Part shown: in pieces, positions 17,089 through 29,000 of the stretch | How the letters are laid out: the number at the start of each line of letters is the position of its first letter | Position numbering within the stretch: the first letter of the stretch is position 1 | Source: Liquorilactobacillus ghanensis DSM 18630 | Lineage (GTDB): Bacteria; Bacillota; Bacilli; Lactobacillales; Lactobacillaceae | Assembly (NCBI RefSeq): GCF_001435235.1 | Contig: NZ_AZGB01000009.1 | Coordinates: 1-64,000, forward strand | Length of the DNA: 64,000 bases | Direction of reading: 5' to 3' | Made by a program: the position numbers and the translations under genes | The notes under the pieces: model-generated | Database searches by the model: none | Told to the model about the DNA's origin: nothing | The model's input: only the letters and a program-made list of their open reading frames with translations

Positions 17089-17526
17089 TTATTTACCTTC
17101 CTTTTCAAAATCGTTTTCCAGTTCATCCATCAATAAGTCGTATACCAGGGCATCTGTATTGCTTAGCTCGTAGTCGTAATTAGCAAGTGCTTCATACAGT
17201 GCCTGAAGTTTCTCCGAATATTCCGTAAATTCAATAACAGCTTTTTCCTTTGCTAAGTCCGCTAACTCTTTGTTTAAATCACTTCCTTTCGTTTCGTCTT
17301 TTAGAACATAGTTGTTATCTTTAGTTACTCGATTGCCCTTATCGTCATGTAAAAAATAAGGATCACGAATTTCTTCGCGGTCCTCGTTGTATTCTTTGTT
17401 TTTTGCTTCAAGCAGTTTGATTAGCTTGGTACGTCCTCGACTTGCCTTTCCTTTAAGTTTTAAACCTGCTAAGAAATTGCCTGTCGGTACTAAATCTGCA
17501 TTTTGTAATTCAATTGTTTTTGTCAT
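17089..17526 (-). CDS. DUF1617-like phage protein
   Basis: A 145-residue protein, mostly helical and highly charged. The start at ATG 17,526 is supported by AGAAAGGAAG about 10 bases upstream; a longer reading frame would run back into the tail-tip gene. The sequence looks like the DUF1617 family of small proteins coded after tail fibre genes in lactobacillar phages. Function is unknown; assignment rests on context and general resemblance. Confidence 0.6.
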   Translation of the reverse strand: MTKTIELQNADLVPTGNFLAGLKLKGKASRGRTKLIKLLEAKNKEYNEDREEIRDPYFLHDDKGNRVTKDNNYVLKDETKGSDLNKELADLAKEKAVIEFTEYSEKLQALYEALANYDYELSNTDALVYDLLMDELENDFEKEGK

Positions 17527-17527
17527 T

Positions 17528-20500
17528 TTAAGCTGCTTCCTTTCTAAAATCTTTATCAATTTCAAGACGTACGTTTTCGTAGCCTTTGCGTTTTGCTTTA
17601 ATCTCATAACTAAACTTAGCATTGGGGGTGTCTGATTTAACTACAAAATTATCTAAGTTACGTTCATCAACCCAAATTTTTGCATTCGAATAAGGTGTAA
17701 TAAATACTTGATAACCAACACTTGTGTTCACTGTTTCTAAAAACAAACTATCCATCATTATTTTCGCTTCACAACCTGAACCAGTCTGAGTTTCACCAAT
17801 ATCTCCAAAGTAGTACTCCGCTGTTTCATAAGCATTGATTCTAGCCCAGCCGGCAGAGGTTTCGACAATAGCGTTTTTTGAACCAGTAACAGAAAGATCG
17901 CCGGTGACTCCGGTGCTACCATAGAATGTCGTAATAGCAGCATTCACTATCAGACTTCCGTCCATTAGTCCGAGACTAGCTTTCGTAGATCCATTTTCAG
18001 TGCACAGAAAGTTTATTGCATATTCAGAAGTAATGCTCATTCCATAATTTTTGTCAAAATCTATTCCGCCGTATCGTGTCCCTTTACCGCCCAAAGTTGT
18101 CAGATCATAATCCGACCAGAGAGCTATTCCATAATTCGAATCAATTACCAAATTACCTTGTTTCGTATTATTATCTGCTAGAATCATCGAAGCATTATAT
18201 CCCCCAAGGTATATATTATTGCCGATTCCTCCAGCAACTGAGATTAACCCATTTTTTATCCATACGCTTTCGTTTGAATTATCATAATTATGAATACCAT
18301 TATTATCAATCCATGTCTGATTGTTATTACTACTTTGGTGGAAGCTTACCCCGGTTAAGGTACCACCTGAAATCCTATCAGCTGTCAGCGTTCCAGTGCT
18401 AATATTATTAGCATTCATATTAACGATATTTACGTTTGCCGCATTTAGGGTCCCAGCCGTAATTTTATCGGCGGAAAGACTGTCAATCATTGCTGATTTA
18501 ATTACCGCATTGTCTATCGTCGTTTGACCCGTGATGTGAACCTTGTTGCCAGCAATTAAAATAGACTCAGAGCTAACGTTAATTTGGTTAATAACATCGT
18601 TTTTTTGAACTCGCAAATTAATGTTGTCGGAAAGCTGCTGGATTTGAGAATAATTAGCTATCTCAGATGCCGCTGGACACCATGGCGTAGCTATTTCACC
18701 TTTTTCAATTTTTACTTCATTAAAATACAAATCAGCAGATGAGCCATTAGCAGTTGTGCCGTTATTATCGAAACGCAAATATGCATTTTCAATTCCTAAC
18801 TTAACGGTAAAAGTAGTTTTATAATACTGAATCCCACTAGTCGAAAATTTTACAGAGGTCACTAATTGCTGTGCAACTGTGTAATCATCGGTAGTGTTTG
18901 AATTTGGCCTGCCAAGTAACCACACATCGGTACTTGACAAAAGGCCATTATTAAAAGCCTTGAAGCTTAGCGTGTAAGTTTGCCCAGCTGTAATAAAGAA
19001 TCTTTGCCCTCCAGATGTTTTTTCTGCGGTTGACGATGTGTTATGAATAATACTTAAATACGATTTTCCGCCGTTGTAAAAGCTATGTTTTCCTATTACA
19101 GAGTTATAGCCATAAGGGAGACCACTGGTATCAGCGTTTGAATTAGGTACTAGATTTTCCCCAACCGCACTATTAGTCCAATCACTTTGGCTAACCTTAC
19201 TATTGATCATATTGCTTAACTGGGTAACTTTTGTATTGTAGTCCGCACTGCTTACTTTTGATTGAATAGCTGAATCAGTTTGCGTCTTGTAAGAATTGAA
19301 CGTACTTGATGAAACTTTATCAGCTATTGCCGTTGCTGTTTGAGTTTGATAACTGGTAAAAGTAGTAGTATCAACTTTCTTAGAAACAGTTGCAGAAAGA
19401 CCATCAATAGTATTCGATAACGTTGAAATTTGTGTAACTGTAGCTTGTTCATTAGGATTTAGGCACCACGGAGTGGCGTGTGAACCAAGTTCTAGTTTCA
19501 TATGAGATATAGTAACAATAGTTTTCACACTATCTAATCTAAATCCTAGATAATCAACCTTATTCCAATTATGAGCCATGGTATATTGGAATGAATAATG
19601 TTGAACTTTAGTAGTTACATTAACAGTACCTAAAACATCCCAAATACCATCACCACTATGGTCCGAACGCTTGTATATCTGAATAGGAGCGTTAGCCGTT
19701 GCAACTGCATCAAAGCTAACTGTTATCTTATCATTAACTTTCAGGTCAGAAGCCAAGACATACATAGGATTATTGACATTTGTCGCGCCACCGGAGTTAT
19801 TCGCTGTATACGATGTGCCAGTACCCAACAGCAAGTTAGTACCAACTGCACTGTCATTTACTTGCCCTTGAATATCAGCAATTGTAACTTTCAAGCTATT
19901 TGAGGTAGCGTTAATTTGATTAGTAGTCCAACTCTGGTCAGCTTTGGTTTGTTGCAAACTAGTAATATTAGCTTGGAATCCGCTAGCTTGCTGCTTAAGT
20001 GTAGTAACATCGGTTTTCGTCTGATTAGCCGTACTCTGAACACTTGAAACAGTCGTATCTAATCCATTAATCGTATTCTGAAGATTAGAAACTTTTGTTT
20101 CAGTGCTTTGCAAATCAGAATTATTCGCTTTACTTGCAACTGTTGAGCTCAACCCATTAACAGTGTTAGATAAGTTACTGAGCTGAGTACTTGTTAAATT
20201 TAAATCAGATTGATTAGCTTTCTTAGAAACAGTGGAGGATAATCCATCAACTGTATTAGACAGCGTTGAAATTTGTGTAACTGTAGCTTGTTCATTAGGA
20301 TTTAGGCACCACGGAGTGGCGTGTGAACCAAGTTCTAGTTTCATATGAGATATAGTAACAATAGTTTTCACACTATCTAATCTAAATCCTAGATAATCAA
20401 CCTTATTCCAATTATGAGCCATGGTATATTGGAATGAATAATGTTGAACTTTAGTAGTTACATTAACAGTACCTAAAACATCCCAAATACCATCACCACT

Positions 20501-22636
20501 ATGGTCCGAACGCTTGTATATCTGAATAGGAGCGTTAGCCGTTGCAACTGCATCAAAGCTAACTGTTATCTTATCATTAACTTTCAGGTCAGAAGCCAAG
20601 ACATACATAGGATTATTGACATTTGTCGCGCCACCGGAGTTATTCGCTGTATACGATGTGCCAGTACCCAACAGCAAGTTAGTACCAACTGCACTGTCAT
20701 TAACTTGTTGTTGAACTTGTGCTACTGTACTGTTAAATCCATTAACCGTATTTTGCAGAATGCTAATGTTTTGTTTATTAGTACCATTATCAGCTTGCAA
20801 ACTCCCGATTTCACTCTTAAAGCTAGTCGAATCCTGTTGCAGAATACTAATATCACCCTGAACATCTGTTATACTATTTTGAAATTTACTTGCACTTGTC
20901 TGCAATAAACTGATATTGCCATTAGCATCTTTTATAGCATTAGCATTAGTAGTTATATCTTTTTTAGCAGTAGCCAAATCTGTTTGAGCTTGTGAAATAT
21001 TAGATTGTGCAGTATTGATATCTTTTTGTGCTTTACTGATTGCACTACTATTGTCACTGACAGTATTTTGCAATGTAGTCAAACTATTGGCTATTTGTTG
21101 CGCCTGATCAATCACCGTGCTGGCATCATTTGCTGCTTGTTGTGCTTGAGCAATTGCGGACGCAGAATCGTTAATCGCTTTGTTTGCATCCACACTGGCA
21201 TCGCTAGCTTTATCTGCAGCTGCGTTTGCAGTATCAATACCAGTTTGTGCCTTAGCCAGTGCTTGATTGCCTGTTTCAACAGCATTATTTGCATTTTGCT
21301 TAGCAACATTGGCATCGGACATGGCTGTATTAACTTTTTCTGATATTTCTGTACCAGTCAAGTCATCAACTTTTTTAATCCATTTACCAGTTCCATTTGG
21401 CTGTTTCTCATATAGCCACATTTCGACTTTATTGCCATTTTGCTTGTACCATAAATCACCGATTTTTGCATTTGCGGGAGCTACTGTTATATCTGTTCCA
21501 TAGATATAATTACCTGTTGCCCCTTGACGTCCAGCTAATTGCTTTACAACTTGTGACAATGTACCTGAATACGAATAGCTGCTACTAGAGGTTGAGGTCT
21601 GATCTGCTTTAGAAGTTGCCGATAAACTACCATCAAAAGTCATAGTGTATGAATTGTTAGGTACATTAAACTTATTGCCCTTAGTGTCCTGGAGAGTCAA
21701 CCAGTCGCCAGCTTCAACGGCTGGATTACCAAACCACGTTAATGAGTATGGATAAAATGTAATGTCCTTAATGCTATTCCAAACGGCATCCAGTCTATCC
21801 TGAGTCATTAGATTATTAGTTATTTGAATCTGAGAACCAGCAGTTGAACCGGCTTGCAAGGTTGTTGTATTTTCACTACTTTCACCAGTTGAATCTTTAG
21901 TTGTCGTTGTGACCTGGCACTGAATTCCACCTATCTGGTAAGTAGCTTCGTTTTTAGTTAAACCAGCTTGTAAATATTGGCTAGGGTCTAAAGTATAGCT
22001 TGCATCAGTAACTTGCCTAATAGTCAGTTTTCCATCACGGTCAAAAGTAGCAAAGCCACCGTAAAATTGTGCTATCCAGCCAATAGCTGTACAGTAACTT
22101 TGACCAGTAATTGAACTAGGCAAATCTTGTAAAACAGGTAATCTTGCAATATCATCAGTGTTTAATGCAACACCTGCCATGTTCGCTATTTCAGCAATCA
22201 CATCTACAACTTTAGCTGGATAAGTTAACTTAGATGTATAAGTTCCCTGCATAACGCACATCTGATCATATGCTTTAACCGTTGTTGCATCATTGTTCCG
22301 ATCCATCGTAATCTCATCGCTAATAATAAAAATACCTAACGGAGCATATTCATATGTTCCATCAGGCAACTTAATTCCTATCTTAGCTGTTACTTTGAAT
22401 CCTTGTTTCAATCCTTCAACTAAATGAGCAAAAGCAACTGTAATATTGTTTTCATAGGTTGAACCAATGCTAAAAGTATCACCAGTCCAAGCACCAGAAT
22501 CGTAACCGATTGAGGTAATATCTGCTGTCCCATATTCTGTGCTTTTTCCATTGCTATCAGTAATGACGACTTTTGCATCAAGCGTTCGCTCGGTAGCTCG
22601 CCATGCTGCTAATGCGGCATCACTTTGTGTTATCAA
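17528..22636 (-). CDS. Tail-tip/receptor-binding protein with duplicated domain
   Basis: A 1702-residue late tail protein. Residues 1-350 form a Tal/baseplate-hub-like domain. Residues 390-640 are long heptad-rich coiled coil (AQTDLATAKK, SNISQAQ). Residues 646-791 and 927-1072 are two copies of a beta-rich, probably carbohydrate-binding module beginning VGTNLLLGTGTSYTANNSGG; their DNA is identical. A third, diverged module lies at about 1155-1322 (VGENLVPNSNADTSG, ending ATPWCPAASE). The C-terminus (GDLSVTGSKNAIVET; YYFGDIGET) resembles a conserved fibre head end. It should bind the host wall and include the adsorption device. Confidence 0.85.
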   Translation of the reverse strand: MITQSDAALAAWRATERTLDAKVVITDSNGKSTEYGTADITSIGYDSGAWTGDTFSIGSTYENNITVAFAHLVEGLKQGFKVTAKIGIKLPDGTYEYAPLGIFIISDEITMDRNNDATTVKAYDQMCVMQGTYTSKLTYPAKVVDVIAEIANMAGVALNTDDIARLPVLQDLPSSITGQSYCTAIGWIAQFYGGFATFDRDGKLTIRQVTDASYTLDPSQYLQAGLTKNEATYQIGGIQCQVTTTTKDSTGESSENTTTLQAGSTAGSQIQITNNLMTQDRLDAVWNSIKDITFYPYSLTWFGNPAVEAGDWLTLQDTKGNKFNVPNNSYTMTFDGSLSATSKADQTSTSSSSYSYSGTLSQVVKQLAGRQGATGNYIYGTDITVAPANAKIGDLWYKQNGNKVEMWLYEKQPNGTGKWIKKVDDLTGTEISEKVNTAMSDANVAKQNANNAVETGNQALAKAQTGIDTANAAADKASDASVDANKAINDSASAIAQAQQAANDASTVIDQAQQIANSLTTLQNTVSDNSSAISKAQKDINTAQSNISQAQTDLATAKKDITTNANAIKDANGNISLLQTSASKFQNSITDVQGDISILQQDSTSFKSEIGSLQADNGTNKQNISILQNTVNGFNSTVAQVQQQVNDSAVGTNLLLGTGTSYTANNSGGATNVNNPMYVLASDLKVNDKITVSFDAVATANAPIQIYKRSDHSGDGIWDVLGTVNVTTKVQHYSFQYTMAHNWNKVDYLGFRLDSVKTIVTISHMKLELGSHATPWCLNPNEQATVTQISTLSNTVDGLSSTVSKKANQSDLNLTSTQLSNLSNTVNGLSSTVASKANNSDLQSTETKVSNLQNTINGLDTTVSSVQSTANQTKTDVTTLKQQASGFQANITSLQQTKADQSWTTNQINATSNSLKVTIADIQGQVNDSAVGTNLLLGTGTSYTANNSGGATNVNNPMYVLASDLKVNDKITVSFDAVATANAPIQIYKRSDHSGDGIWDVLGTVNVTTKVQHYSFQYTMAHNWNKVDYLGFRLDSVKTIVTISHMKLELGSHATPWCLNPNEQATVTQISTLSNTIDGLSATVSKKVDTTTFTSYQTQTATAIADKVSSSTFNSYKTQTDSAIQSKVSSADYNTKVTQLSNMINSKVSQSDWTNSAVGENLVPNSNADTSGLPYGYNSVIGKHSFYNGGKSYLSIIHNTSSTAEKTSGGQRFFITAGQTYTLSFKAFNNGLLSSTDVWLLGRPNSNTTDDYTVAQQLVTSVKFSTSGIQYYKTTFTVKLGIENAYLRFDNNGTTANGSSADLYFNEVKIEKGEIATPWCPAASEIANYSQIQQLSDNINLRVQKNDVINQINVSSESILIAGNKVHITGQTTIDNAVIKSAMIDSLSADKITAGTLNAANVNIVNMNANNISTGTLTADRISGGTLTGVSFHQSSNNNQTWIDNNGIHNYDNSNESVWIKNGLISVAGGIGNNIYLGGYNASMILADNNTKQGNLVIDSNYGIALWSDYDLTTLGGKGTRYGGIDFDKNYGMSITSEYAINFLCTENGSTKASLGLMDGSLIVNAAITTFYGSTGVTGDLSVTGSKNAIVETSAGWARINAYETAEYYFGDIGETQTGSGCEAKIMMDSLFLETVNTSVGYQVFITPYSNAKIWVDERNLDNFVVKSDTPNAKFSYEIKAKRKGYENVRLEIDKDFRKEAA
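19421..19858. repeat. 438-bp perfect direct repeat, copy 1
   Basis: Identical base for base to 20,264-20,701 by line-by-line comparison. It lies within the tail-tip gene and codes for the second copy of the binding module (about residues 927-1072). The offset is 843 bases, a multiple of three. Confidence 0.93.
20264..20701. repeat. 438-bp perfect direct repeat, copy 2
   Basis: Codes for about residues 646-791 of the tail-tip protein. The DNA between the copies (heptad-rich linker) and outside them is diverged, so the match ends sharply. Confidence 0.93.
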
Positions 22637-22650
22637 TTTAATTCACCTCC

Positions 22651-23013
22651 TTACTGTTCAATAAAATCTGCAGATAAATTTTGCCAAACATATTCAGATG
22701 TCACTGGATTAAATGTGTAGACAGGCGTCGTTCGGTCACCTGTGTAAAATGTTTTAGTGACCATGCTGCCTTCTTGTGGATCAAGGTATGAACAAGAAAA
22801 AAACTGCCCTGAAATAGCTTTTAAAATCACGCTACATTCAGAAACAGTTAACGGTCCCCATTCAATTGTTAGTTTACGTTTTATTGCTACTCGATCCCGG
22901 TGCAACAATCCATTGGCATCCCTATCAGCTTTAGCATCAATATCCTGAACTGCAACTGATAAGGTTTTAGGGGCTTTCACCTGTGCCCCATTGATTGATA
23001 GATAATAAGCCAT
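22651..23013 (-). CDS. Tail protein between tape measure and tail tip (DUF6711-like)
   Basis: A 120-residue protein beginning MAYYLSINGAQVKAPKTL, with a FYTGDRTTPVY segment towards the end. It is beta-rich with no membrane segment. It lies where many siphoviruses code a small distal-tail protein, and resembles the DUF6711 group of lactic acid bacterial phages. It is much shorter than a classical Dit, so a hub or adapter role is inferred from position. Confidence 0.65.
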   Translation of the reverse strand: MAYYLSINGAQVKAPKTLSVAVQDIDAKADRDANGLLHRDRVAIKRKLTIEWGPLTVSECSVILKAISGQFFSCSYLDPQEGSMVTKTFYTGDRTTPVYTFNPVTSEYVWQNLSADFIEQ

Positions 23014-23027
23014 AAGTTACTCACCTC

Positions 23028-26000
23028 CTAAAGATTTAGCATGTTGCGGTGGTTTTTAGCATTGACTGCGTTGATACCTTTAATTGCCGCCTCACCAAAT
23101 TTATCATTGCCCACATTCAACGTTAAATTAATGTTGATTGGCTGATTAGAATTTGTACCACCAAGATTATTCATTTGTAATCCTTGCATTAAAGCATTAA
23201 CAATCGTGGTGCCAAGTTCACTAACACCACCACCAGACATATTAGCAGCTGTTGATTGCGTTGAAACAGAATCAACAGCTGCTAAAGAAATTGGATTAGT
23301 CAAGCTTTTAGGTATCTGAAATCCGTTACTAAAGTTGACCCCAATAAATTTCAAGGCTTGCTGAATCAAGTCGAGAGTACGTTCTTTATTGGTTAATGGT
23401 AAAACAATTTCAGGTTTATTGCCCTCAAACAATGGATATAGACCTTGTTGATCACCATAACCACCGTTTTCATAGCCATGACCATGACCGATAACGCCAA
23501 GCATACCTGTCCGTCCGTAACGATGAATTGCATAGTTAATACCGGCAAGCATATTATCGTAGCCCTTCCAAATATCGTTGAAACCAGATAGATGATAAGC
23601 TGCAAAAGTAGGCGGCTTAACTTGTAGTAGCCCTTCAGCGTGTCCATCAGATAAACCATCAGTGCCACCCATAGCTTTCTCGTTGCCACCAGATTCAGTC
23701 TGGATTTGCCGAACCCAAGCACTAACATAATTAGAAGTTGTTGGCAGTCCTAACTTAGCAAGTGCTTTTTTAACAGCATCTGTCCAACCTGATGCACCAG
23801 GACCAGTTTGTGTACCAACACCAAATTTTTTCATGATGTTTTTAGCCCAACTCATCAAGCCATTTTCTTCCGTTTTAACGGTTCCCTTAGCTAAATTGGT
23901 CTGCATAGTTGACCAACTGTAATCGTAATCCATGAACTTGTTAACCATGTAATCAAGCAATTTCTTAGGGTGCGAAACATCTGAAAGAATACTATCAAAC
24001 TCGTCTGTTACGCCATCCCACATATCACCAATTCCGCTTCCGATTCCGCTAAATAGATCGGCCCAATTAATTTTAGATAAAGCATCAAGACCACTAAAAT
24101 CAAAATCGAAATCACCAATTCCACCAGCATAATGTGGCATGATCTGGCTCATTGTTTTTTGAGTTTCAGAAGCAGTTTTAACTTTCGTACCTTTAGGCAA
24201 TGGCAATACTAAGTTTCGAACATCTGGGAAAATTCCTTGCTTACCATTTGGTAATTCAAATGATTCACGATAGCTTGGCCCTTGCTGGTCATTGACCATA
24301 GCTAATCCACCAGGGTGGCTATTTGTACCTTTGGCCCAGTTGAATATTCCCCAACTAAGACCGCTTGCACCAACTTTTTTCAGAACCCAGTTAATACCAT
24401 CCTTAACTTTGTTAACAGCTTTCTTAACAGGTGATTTAATCGCATCCGCAACATCGTTCATAGCATTTTTAATAGCACTTAGACCATTGCGAACACCTCT
24501 AGCAATATTACCGCCTAAGCTACCAGCCCAACTGAATAAGTTTTGAGCCGTACCACCACGGAATTCTGAAATCCAACTTCCTATTGCGGAACCTGCTTGT
24601 TGAGCTAAAGAACGTGCACCATTGACACCACTTCGGACTGTACTACCCAGGCCACTTGCCCAACCGCTTATAGTTCGACTTGCACCATTGCGAAAATCAT
24701 TGACCCAGTTACCTAAGGTGCTTCCTGCTTGTTGTGCTAAATTTCTAGCTCCATTAATTCCACTTCTTACTGTACTACCAAGTGATGAAGCCCATTTGCT
24801 TGCAGTTTGGCTAGCTCCACTTCGAAAATTATTGACCCAGCCGCCTAATGTTGTACCAGCCTGTTGAGCTAATGATTTTGCTGTATTAACACCATTTCTT
24901 ACAACTGTCCCAAGTCTTCCAGCCCAATCAGACATCAATTTATTCGCACTATCATGAAAATTGTTAATCCAAGTGCCAATTTTGCTACCAGCATCTTCAA
25001 CTAATTTTTTCACGCTTGAAGCTTTATCTTTCGCTCCAGCAACCGCATCATGAACCAACTGCCCCAATCCTGCAGCCCAGCCAGACATGGTCTTGTTTGC
25101 ATCTGACTGAAAGTCATTAATCCACGTACCAATATTATTGCCTGCATCGTGAATTAGTTTCTTAGCATCAGACGCTTTATCTTTAGTTCCATTAATCGCA
25201 TCACTAATTAGTTGGCCTAAACCACTAGCCCAACCGGACATCTTTTTACTAGCACCAGACTGAAATTCTGAAATCCAGTTTCCAATGTTTTGACCAGCCT
25301 GTTGAATATCTTTTTTAGCATTAGTAACGTGTTTCCCGATCGTTGTACCAACAGATTTAGCCCAATCAGCAGCTTTACCAGGTAACTTTGAAGCCCACTT
25401 AGTAATACTTTGACCAACTGATGTATCTTTCAAGAACCAAGTTGCCACTCCAGCTATCGGATTGATAATGGTTACAGCAGCTTGCGCCCAGTTCTTTTTG
25501 AGCCAAGTTATGGCATCACCCAGCCATTGTGTTATTGATTTATAAATGTCATTACAGAAATCTCTGAATTTCTTATCATGCTTATATAATTCAACTAAAG
25601 CAGCAACAACAGCGGCTACTGCGAGAGCCAACAATACATAAGGATTAAGATCCATAACAGCATCTAAAGCATCTTGCGCAACTGCAGCGGCTTTGCCCCA
25701 AATGCTCCAGTTTTTAAACGCTGTCCAAATATCCTTTAAAGAACTAGCGAAACTTACCCATTTTAGTTTAGCAAATCCCCATAATTCCTTAGTAGCCGCA
25801 ACCGCCTCTTTTAAATCATCCAGGCCTGTTATTTTGCTAAACCAACTAGAAACTATTGATTTTAGACCACCACTTTTTTCAATGTTTTTAACGATATTAG
25901 TTAAATCAGTTCCTAAGCTAGCATATGCTTTAGTAGTATATTTAACAGCCATCAATGCAATAATTGTTGACAGAATCCACTCAACAATAGTTTTGTGTTT

Positions 26001-29000
26001 GGTTGCCCAATCAGACAGTCCACTTAAAGCGCTTGTTAAAGTTTTAAGTGCATCAACAATTACCCCACCAGTCCATTTAGCAAGTGGCTGTAAAAAGTTA
26101 TTCCATAACCAACTAAACACAGGCTTAGCTGCACTAATAATGCTTCCAAGCAATTTCAATGCTGCAGCTACTAAATTTAAAAAGTTAGGAATTAGCTGTG
26201 TAATCGTAAACTTAGCTAGTGGCAATAATACATTCTTATAACCCCAATCTAAACCATCCCACACATCTTTAGCAATTGGTCTAATAGCTTGTAATAAGTT
26301 ATCAATGGACTTTAAAAGTGGAGCAAAATTAAGCTTAGATGACCATTGGACAGTGTAATCAGCCATATCTTTTAAAGCACCTGTTATATCACTAACCATA
26401 CCAAGTAATGTTTTAAAAATTGATGTGCCTGTATTACCATGTTGCCAAGCTTTATCAAATTGACCTGCAAAATTACCAATTGTTTGAACTACATCTTTGG
26501 CAATGCCTAAGATGTCAGATAAAATCTTTTGGCCAGTGCTATCGTTAAATGCATTCTTGAATGATGTAGCAATATCATTCAGCAGATCAATAACCTTTGT
26601 AGCTGATGTAATCAAAGCAGAAAATACTTTCTGACCAGCATTCCCTTTGTTCCAAGCCTCATCAAACACCTTAGCAATTCCATCAAGTGTCTTAATAAAG
26701 GTATTAACAAGCGTCAACATTGCTTGAAATAGCTTAGTGCCAGCATCTCCATGTGTCCATGCATTATCAAAGGCTTTTGCTATATCACCAATTATCTTAA
26801 ATATGTCAGTTGCTAGTTGAATTAAGTTAGCAAATATTTTTTCGCCTAACCCATTATCATTGAAAGCCTGTCTAAACGATGTGGCTATATCATGCAACAA
26901 CCTCAACACATCATTTAAAGAATTGAACATCGTTTGGATTAAATCGGTACCAGCATCGCCATGACGCCATGCCTCATCAAAGGCCTTACCAATATCTCCA
27001 ATGATATTCAGTAAATCAGCCACCAATTGCAGCAGATTTTCCATGGTTTCTTTGCCAGTGCCATTAGTCCAGACATTCATAAACGATTTGCCAACATCTT
27101 TGAAATCTTTTCCTAATTCGTCAGCTGCGTATTTAGCAGCATCCATTACATCTTTGCCCTTAGCATCCCAGGCTTCTTTCATTGGATCGAACAATTCGCC
27201 TAATATCTTTTTAAGTTTCTTGGCTGAGTCCGCTGCTGAATCAAAAATAGTGTTAGGCGTGTTATCAAAGTTAATGCCGCTATCATCACCCGCATCTCCT
27301 GCATCATCAGCACTTTCAAGTGGCGTTGATTCTGGTGCCGGTTGAGTCGGTGTTGAATCAGGTGCAGACTGTGTTGGAGTTAAATCCGGTGAAGAAACAG
27401 TCGGTTGTGCTTGATAGGACTCAAGAGCTTGTTTTTCAGGTGCTTCAAGATCATTAGCCTGATTTTTATCAAGAACATTTAATTCATCAAATCCCATTAA
27501 AGTGTTTGATAAATCTTCAGCGGCTTTCTTTTGCTGTTCATATGATTCTGCCGCTGCTTTATTTGAAGCTGTAATTTGAGCGTTATCAGCTTTAACCTGA
27601 GCAGACGCTTGTCTGTTTTGTTCTCTGATTTGCTCATTTTCATGCTTAGCGGACAATTCTTGTGCACGGTTTTGTGCTTGAATTTGTTCATTTGCCTGTT
27701 TAACAGCTGCTGCTTGTTGCCTATTCTGAGCTTGGATTTGCTCGTTAGCTTGCTTAACAGCTTCGGCCTGCTGTCTGTTTTGCTCTTTAATCTGTTTGTT
27801 GGCTTCTTTGATTTGATCAGCTGCTGCTTTTGATGCTTTAGAGGTGTCATTCATTGCTTGAATTTGTGAATACAAACCAGAAGCACCTTTTTTAGCAGTA
27901 GAATAACTCATTCCAAACAAAGCAGATGTAAATTGAGCTATCCAGGATGTTGCTTTTGAAATTGCTGACATCATAGCATTGATAGCAGGTAAAGCAGCAC
28001 TATAAATTGGATAAAATGCAATCATCAAATTAGCTTTGATCTGATTTAAACTGCTAGCAAATTGCTGATTGGTTTTAAGCGCTGCTGCCATTCCACCAGT
28101 CAATTTAATAATTCCGTTATATAGCAAGCCATACACCAGGAGCATGGATGGCAAAAACATTAGCTGCGATTTAATGCTACCTAAAACACTGTAGTAATCA
28201 CGACCAGATCTAGTTGCCCGATTCATCGATGATTCACTACTGTTCCCAAACATATTCATTCCACTCGTTGCTTCACGAATAGAACTGCCAATGTTTCGCA
28301 TTCGATTGCCAAAGTTACCCATCGAACTACCTAAACGGCTAAAAATGTTTGATGATTTGCTTGCAGTAGCTTCAGTTGAATTTAATTCAGTACTAATTTG
28401 AGCAAGTGCTGATTTCAGTGGCTTAGCACGATCTTCGACATAGGCATACGACTGTGCTAATTCATCGTTCGCATTAATGAGCTTACTCATTTTGTCTCGT
28501 GTAGACATCATCGAGTTTTCAAGTGAAGTTAAATTGCTTTGAGTACGTTTATTACCTGGTGCAATTTCAGCAGCACCCTGTGTATCTTGATATGATTGCT
28601 GCAATCTTTTTAGTTGATTACGCAAGGTATTGATTTTTACTTCATTTTCGTCCATTGCTGAAGCAATTCTTTTAAGCGAATCGGGAATCGCATTGAATTC
28701 ACGCTGCATTGCCTGAGCTAATGCTTTAGCTTGGTTTTGATACCTGGTCATTTGAGCTTGTGCTGAAGCTACTTGGTTATCAATCTGAATACCTTGCTTG
28801 CCTTTTTGTTGATCATTGCTTAATGAATTTTTTTGGCTAAGCAATTCATTGACTTTAGACTGTGCAGCACGTGCTTGATCCATTTTGCTATTAATTGTTG
28901 AAATTACTGAATCAAGGTCTTTCTTAACTTTCTGTTGGGTCCCGCTAAACATCTTCCCAGCATTTTGAGAAACTTTGCCAGCACCTTGATTTGCACTTTC

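Noticed and set aside
19658-20908. Rightward ORFs within the 438-bp repeats
   Set aside because: The same ORF appears in both copies because the DNA is identical; it lies opposite the tail-tip gene and has no start signals.
24540-25300. CRISPR-like spaced repeats
   Set aside because: The repeats code for repeated protein segments, vary in length and sequence, and have no constant repeat/spacer pattern.
25693-26241. 182-codon ORF antisense to the tape measure
   Set aside because: Long only because of the biased composition of the gene on the other strand; no start signals.
27497-27850. Overlapping ORFs on both strands in the tape measure
   Set aside because: They arise from the low-complexity Gln/Asn/Ala repeats of the tape measure gene and have no translation signals.
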